From positions 10,106,001-10,170,000 of the forward strand of contig OZ199839.1 in NCBI GenBank assembly GCA_964304625.1: 64,000 nt of DNA. Direction: 5' to 3'. The DNA is from Kudoa neothunni (taxonomy: Eukaryota > Cnidaria). Both the position numbers and the translations under genes were made by a program. The notes under the pieces were generated by a model, which made no database searches, was not told the origin of the DNA, and worked only from the letters and a program-made list of their open reading frames with translations. This document shows, in pieces, positions 62,101-64,000 of this stretch (position 1 is the stretch's first letter; every line of letters begins with the position of its first letter).

Positions 62101-64000
62101 ATTACTAGTTTCATTAGGGAATACAACTAGAATTAATGTTTATCCATCACTAAAGTGATAGCTATCGAAAGAATAAAACACGCACTAAACCTTTAAGATG
62201 ATTCGTAATTCCAACTCACCAAGCCAAGCGAATTTTAAAAATACGTTCCGGAAACTAAATATTCAAAACTAAGAGAAATTTGCCTCAAACTTGTTTCTAT
62301 CTTTGTAACAACTCATTGTTGTGAGTTTATTTATTGAATGATGAAATTTGTAAAACCGAAGCATCGTGGATTCCTCCCACACAAACAAGCACCTGACGGA
62401 GCTAATTCGTACAGCGTTAACAGCATACGAACCAGACTACTACAGTCAGCTCATTGATAATATGGAAACAAAAAACTTGTAACATTAGAAACGATTTCTA
62501 AAATATTTTGTTCTAAAGTATTAAATTATTGTGTTATTATTTTACTCGTAAATATTAAATTTTATTTTTTGTCACAATACCATACATGATTAAATATGGA
62601 AAATATTTTACTATTTTCACAGAGAAAAAGTTTCTTGGATCGTTAATTACTTATTTACTTTTTTGGAAAACCATCATAAATTACACCTGAAAAAATAATA
62701 AGTAAGTTCTCCAGTGATTAACTGAATAAGAAAAAATTAAAAAACCTTTATTTATAATGTTACAGCATTTTATCTTAATATTTGACAACAATTTTTCAAT
62801 AACGAAGATTACATAAATGATTTCAATGCCTTGTGGCTCTTCAAAATTTGGACAACTATAAGGTTGGCTCCCGGTATGGTCTGGACAAGTCTGGCCACCA
62901 TTGGTATATATGCTACGTCATATATGTCGTACTTTATCCAAAATTATGAATAGTAGTTGTTCCAGTTACATGATTCCGAATATTCGAGCATTCATCGGCA
63001 CGCAGTTTCAATAAACTCCAAATAAAATATAAAATATCTTCCGGATAATCGATGTCTAATTGTAATAAAAAAATGATTCACTACTTAATGCACTAGCCGA
63101 GTGCTCTCTAATTAATTCGTAACATAATTCAAAAAAATACACTAGATATTCATAATAACCATAATATTCAGCCATATCTCACTTTAATTTATTGATAGTA
63201 CCTTAAACGCGCAACGACGAGCAATAAATAGTTTAATTGTAAATTTCCTAGGATATAAACAAGCATATCACTCGACTCGATTCGACTCGAATATGGTAGT
63301 TGTTAGGATTGAAAGTGGTTATTATTTGCACATGCATCAAATATAAAATTAAATTCTTTCGTAAAATTTATGCAAATTGTTTCTGTGAAATAATTAAAAG
63401 ACTGTTACGTCATTATAATTAATCGTTAATTCTGTGAACGTATGAATCCCTTAGTCCAATTTTAGGAGTTATTGGCTTATTTTAATAAATAAAAACAAAA
63501 GTAGTTGGATACTTGAAAAATGACATCAGAAGAATCTATAACCTATAAACAATAAACAATAAACAATAAACAATAATAAGGGTGATAAGATTCAATTAGA
63601 TAATGCATACTTTATACAACTCATTCCATATTCGTTTCGATTGACCGTAGCTGAATGTCGGGTCTTGAAACTTGTCACTAATAGATATAAAAAATAACGA
63701 AAAAAATCCAAATTTTATTCTACATGAATGCGATATCTTCGGTTGTAGTTTGAGGCTGATTTTTGTCGAAATCCTCTTTAAATCCTCATCAAAAACAAAA
63801 TCACTGACAACTCAAATAAAAATACCCAGTTTTGATTGAGTTTGTTTTGCTAACTCCTAAAAAATTATATGCCCAATTAAAAATAATCAATCTCAACAAA
63901 AATGATACTTCTAACGAGCCCACATTTAATTTCGGTTTATTTCGCTGCGCCTTTTTTCCAAAAGTATCTTGATAGCTTTCGGTGTCAAGAATATGCACAC
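59111..64000 (-). CDS. GNL2: Nucleolar GTPase NOG2/GNL2 (N-terminus beyond the window)
   Basis: Exons: 64000(open)-63909, 63856-63826 (31 nt), 63784-63724, 63677-63611, 63542-63513 (30 nt), 60242-60114, 60064-59951, 59901-59773, 59725-59459, 59397-59278, 59236-59111; all phases agree. It is a circularly permuted GTPase for pre-60S ribosome maturation and export. Seen in order: [20 protein letters not shown]; a linker starting [50 protein letters not shown]4 [25 protein letters not shown] (G1); [30 protein letters not shown] (G3); [47 protein letters not shown]. The C-terminus ends about 80 aa after the GTPase core, lacking the long basic tail of human GNL2 (731 aa). Ten introns: nine short and one of 3.27 kb (60243-63512) that hosts two other gene candidates. 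Confidence 0.95.
60243..62337. other. Long NOG2 intron, proximal part
   Basis: AT-rich with no exon found. One small GC-rich island at about 61436-61495 (GGCGGGCGAGCGAGCGG and GGGGTTCCGGTTAAC) stands out sharply from its surroundings; function unknown. Confidence 0.45.
62338..62953 (+). CDS. Candidate small membrane protein inside the NOG2 intron
   Basis: Two coding-like segments lie in series. The first (62338/62341 to about 62456) starts [20 protein letters not shown] and is GC-richer than its surroundings. The second (about 62800-62953) reads [18 protein letters not shown], then [20 protein letters not shown] as a transmembrane helix, ending QNYE-TAG. The second starts after a CAATTTTTCAATAACGAAG acceptor-like sequence. 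I could not find a splice pair that joins the whole first segment to the second in phase, so an exon may be missing or they may be separate. A short N-terminus plus one membrane helix recalls small respiratory-chain or translocase subunits, but I do not recognise it. It overlaps the minus gene at 62934. Confidence 0.35.
62934..63175 (-). CDS. Small acidic/aromatic 67-aa protein inside the NOG2 intron
   Basis: Exon 1 (63175-63094) starts [20 protein letters not shown] and runs to LIREHSA. A 38-nt phase-1 intron (63093-63056, GTGCAT..AATTAG with a T-run before the acceptor) leads to exon 2 (63055-62934): [40 protein letters not shown], stop. The spliced protein is two amphipathic helices. Clean ATG, donor, pyrimidine tract, acceptor and stop, plus GC above background, argue for a real gene. 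No family recognised. It lies on the same strand as NOG2, within its only long intron, and its tail overlaps the plus-strand candidate by 20 bp. Confidence 0.45.

Overview
The window is strongly AT-rich nuclear DNA from an animal. The evidence is a four-finger YY1, several other deeply conserved eukaryotic genes (XPG/ERCC5, SEC11, ICMT, CHORDC1, GNL2/NOG2, GATD1, an IP6-kinase start), very short introns (mostly 38-86 nt, GT..AG) and varied cut-and-paste DNA transposons (Merlin, Tigger/pogo, piggyBac, hAT-like). Abundant Merlin transposases, tiny introns and low GC would fit a myxozoan cnidarian, but I cannot prove this; an orthonectid, dicyemid or other fast-evolving small animal is possible. 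Because introns are so short, many genes are split into exons too small to show as long ORFs. I joined exons by checking splice sites, reading phase and protein family fit.

Layout. 0-4 kb: 3' end of an unrecognised + gene, a 304-bp MITE and the first two exons of an inositol hexakisphosphate kinase (-). 5-9.6 kb: two decayed Merlin transposases, then a Helitron-like repeat interrupted by a 1.1-kb TIR element. 9.6-13.2 kb: a small mL43-like mitoribosomal gene (-) divergent from an 8-exon gene for a secreted, membrane-anchored, cysteine-rich repeat protein (+). 14.2-15.3 kb: second TIR element. 15.5-17.9 kb: XPG (-). 20.5 kb: GATD1 (+). 21.6-23.1 kb: Tigger fossil. 24.2-25.0 kb: complete SEC11 (-). 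32.8-35.1 kb: a paralogue of the cysteine-rich gene (-) with a different C-terminus. 37.2-38.0 kb: ICMT (-). 40.7-42.5 kb: an 11-bp tandem repeat, a Helitron-like fragment and a pogo-like MITE. 43.3-44.5 kb: YY1 (+). 46.3-47.6 kb: more Helitron-like DNA. 48.2-49.2 kb: a TPR-like helical protein (-). 53.3-54.9 kb: CHORDC1 (+, 11 exons). 55.3-57.9 kb: hAT-like MITE and piggyBac fossil. 59.1 kb to the right edge: GNL2/NOG2 (-), whose one long intron holds two small opposed gene candidates. The rest is gene-poor, very AT-rich DNA.

The host genes are mostly unrelated housekeeping functions: nucleotide excision repair (XPG), ER signal peptide cleavage (SEC11), CAAX carboxyl methylation (ICMT), 60S ribosome assembly (NOG2), HSP90 co-chaperone (CHORDC1), inositol pyrophosphate synthesis (IP6K), transcription (YY1). 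The most novel item is the pair of modular cysteine-rich proteins at 10-13 kb and 33-35 kb. Every intron I could place in them is phase 1, most exons carry one repeat with a C-x3-C-like signature, and the two genes end differently: a transmembrane helix versus a polybasic tail.
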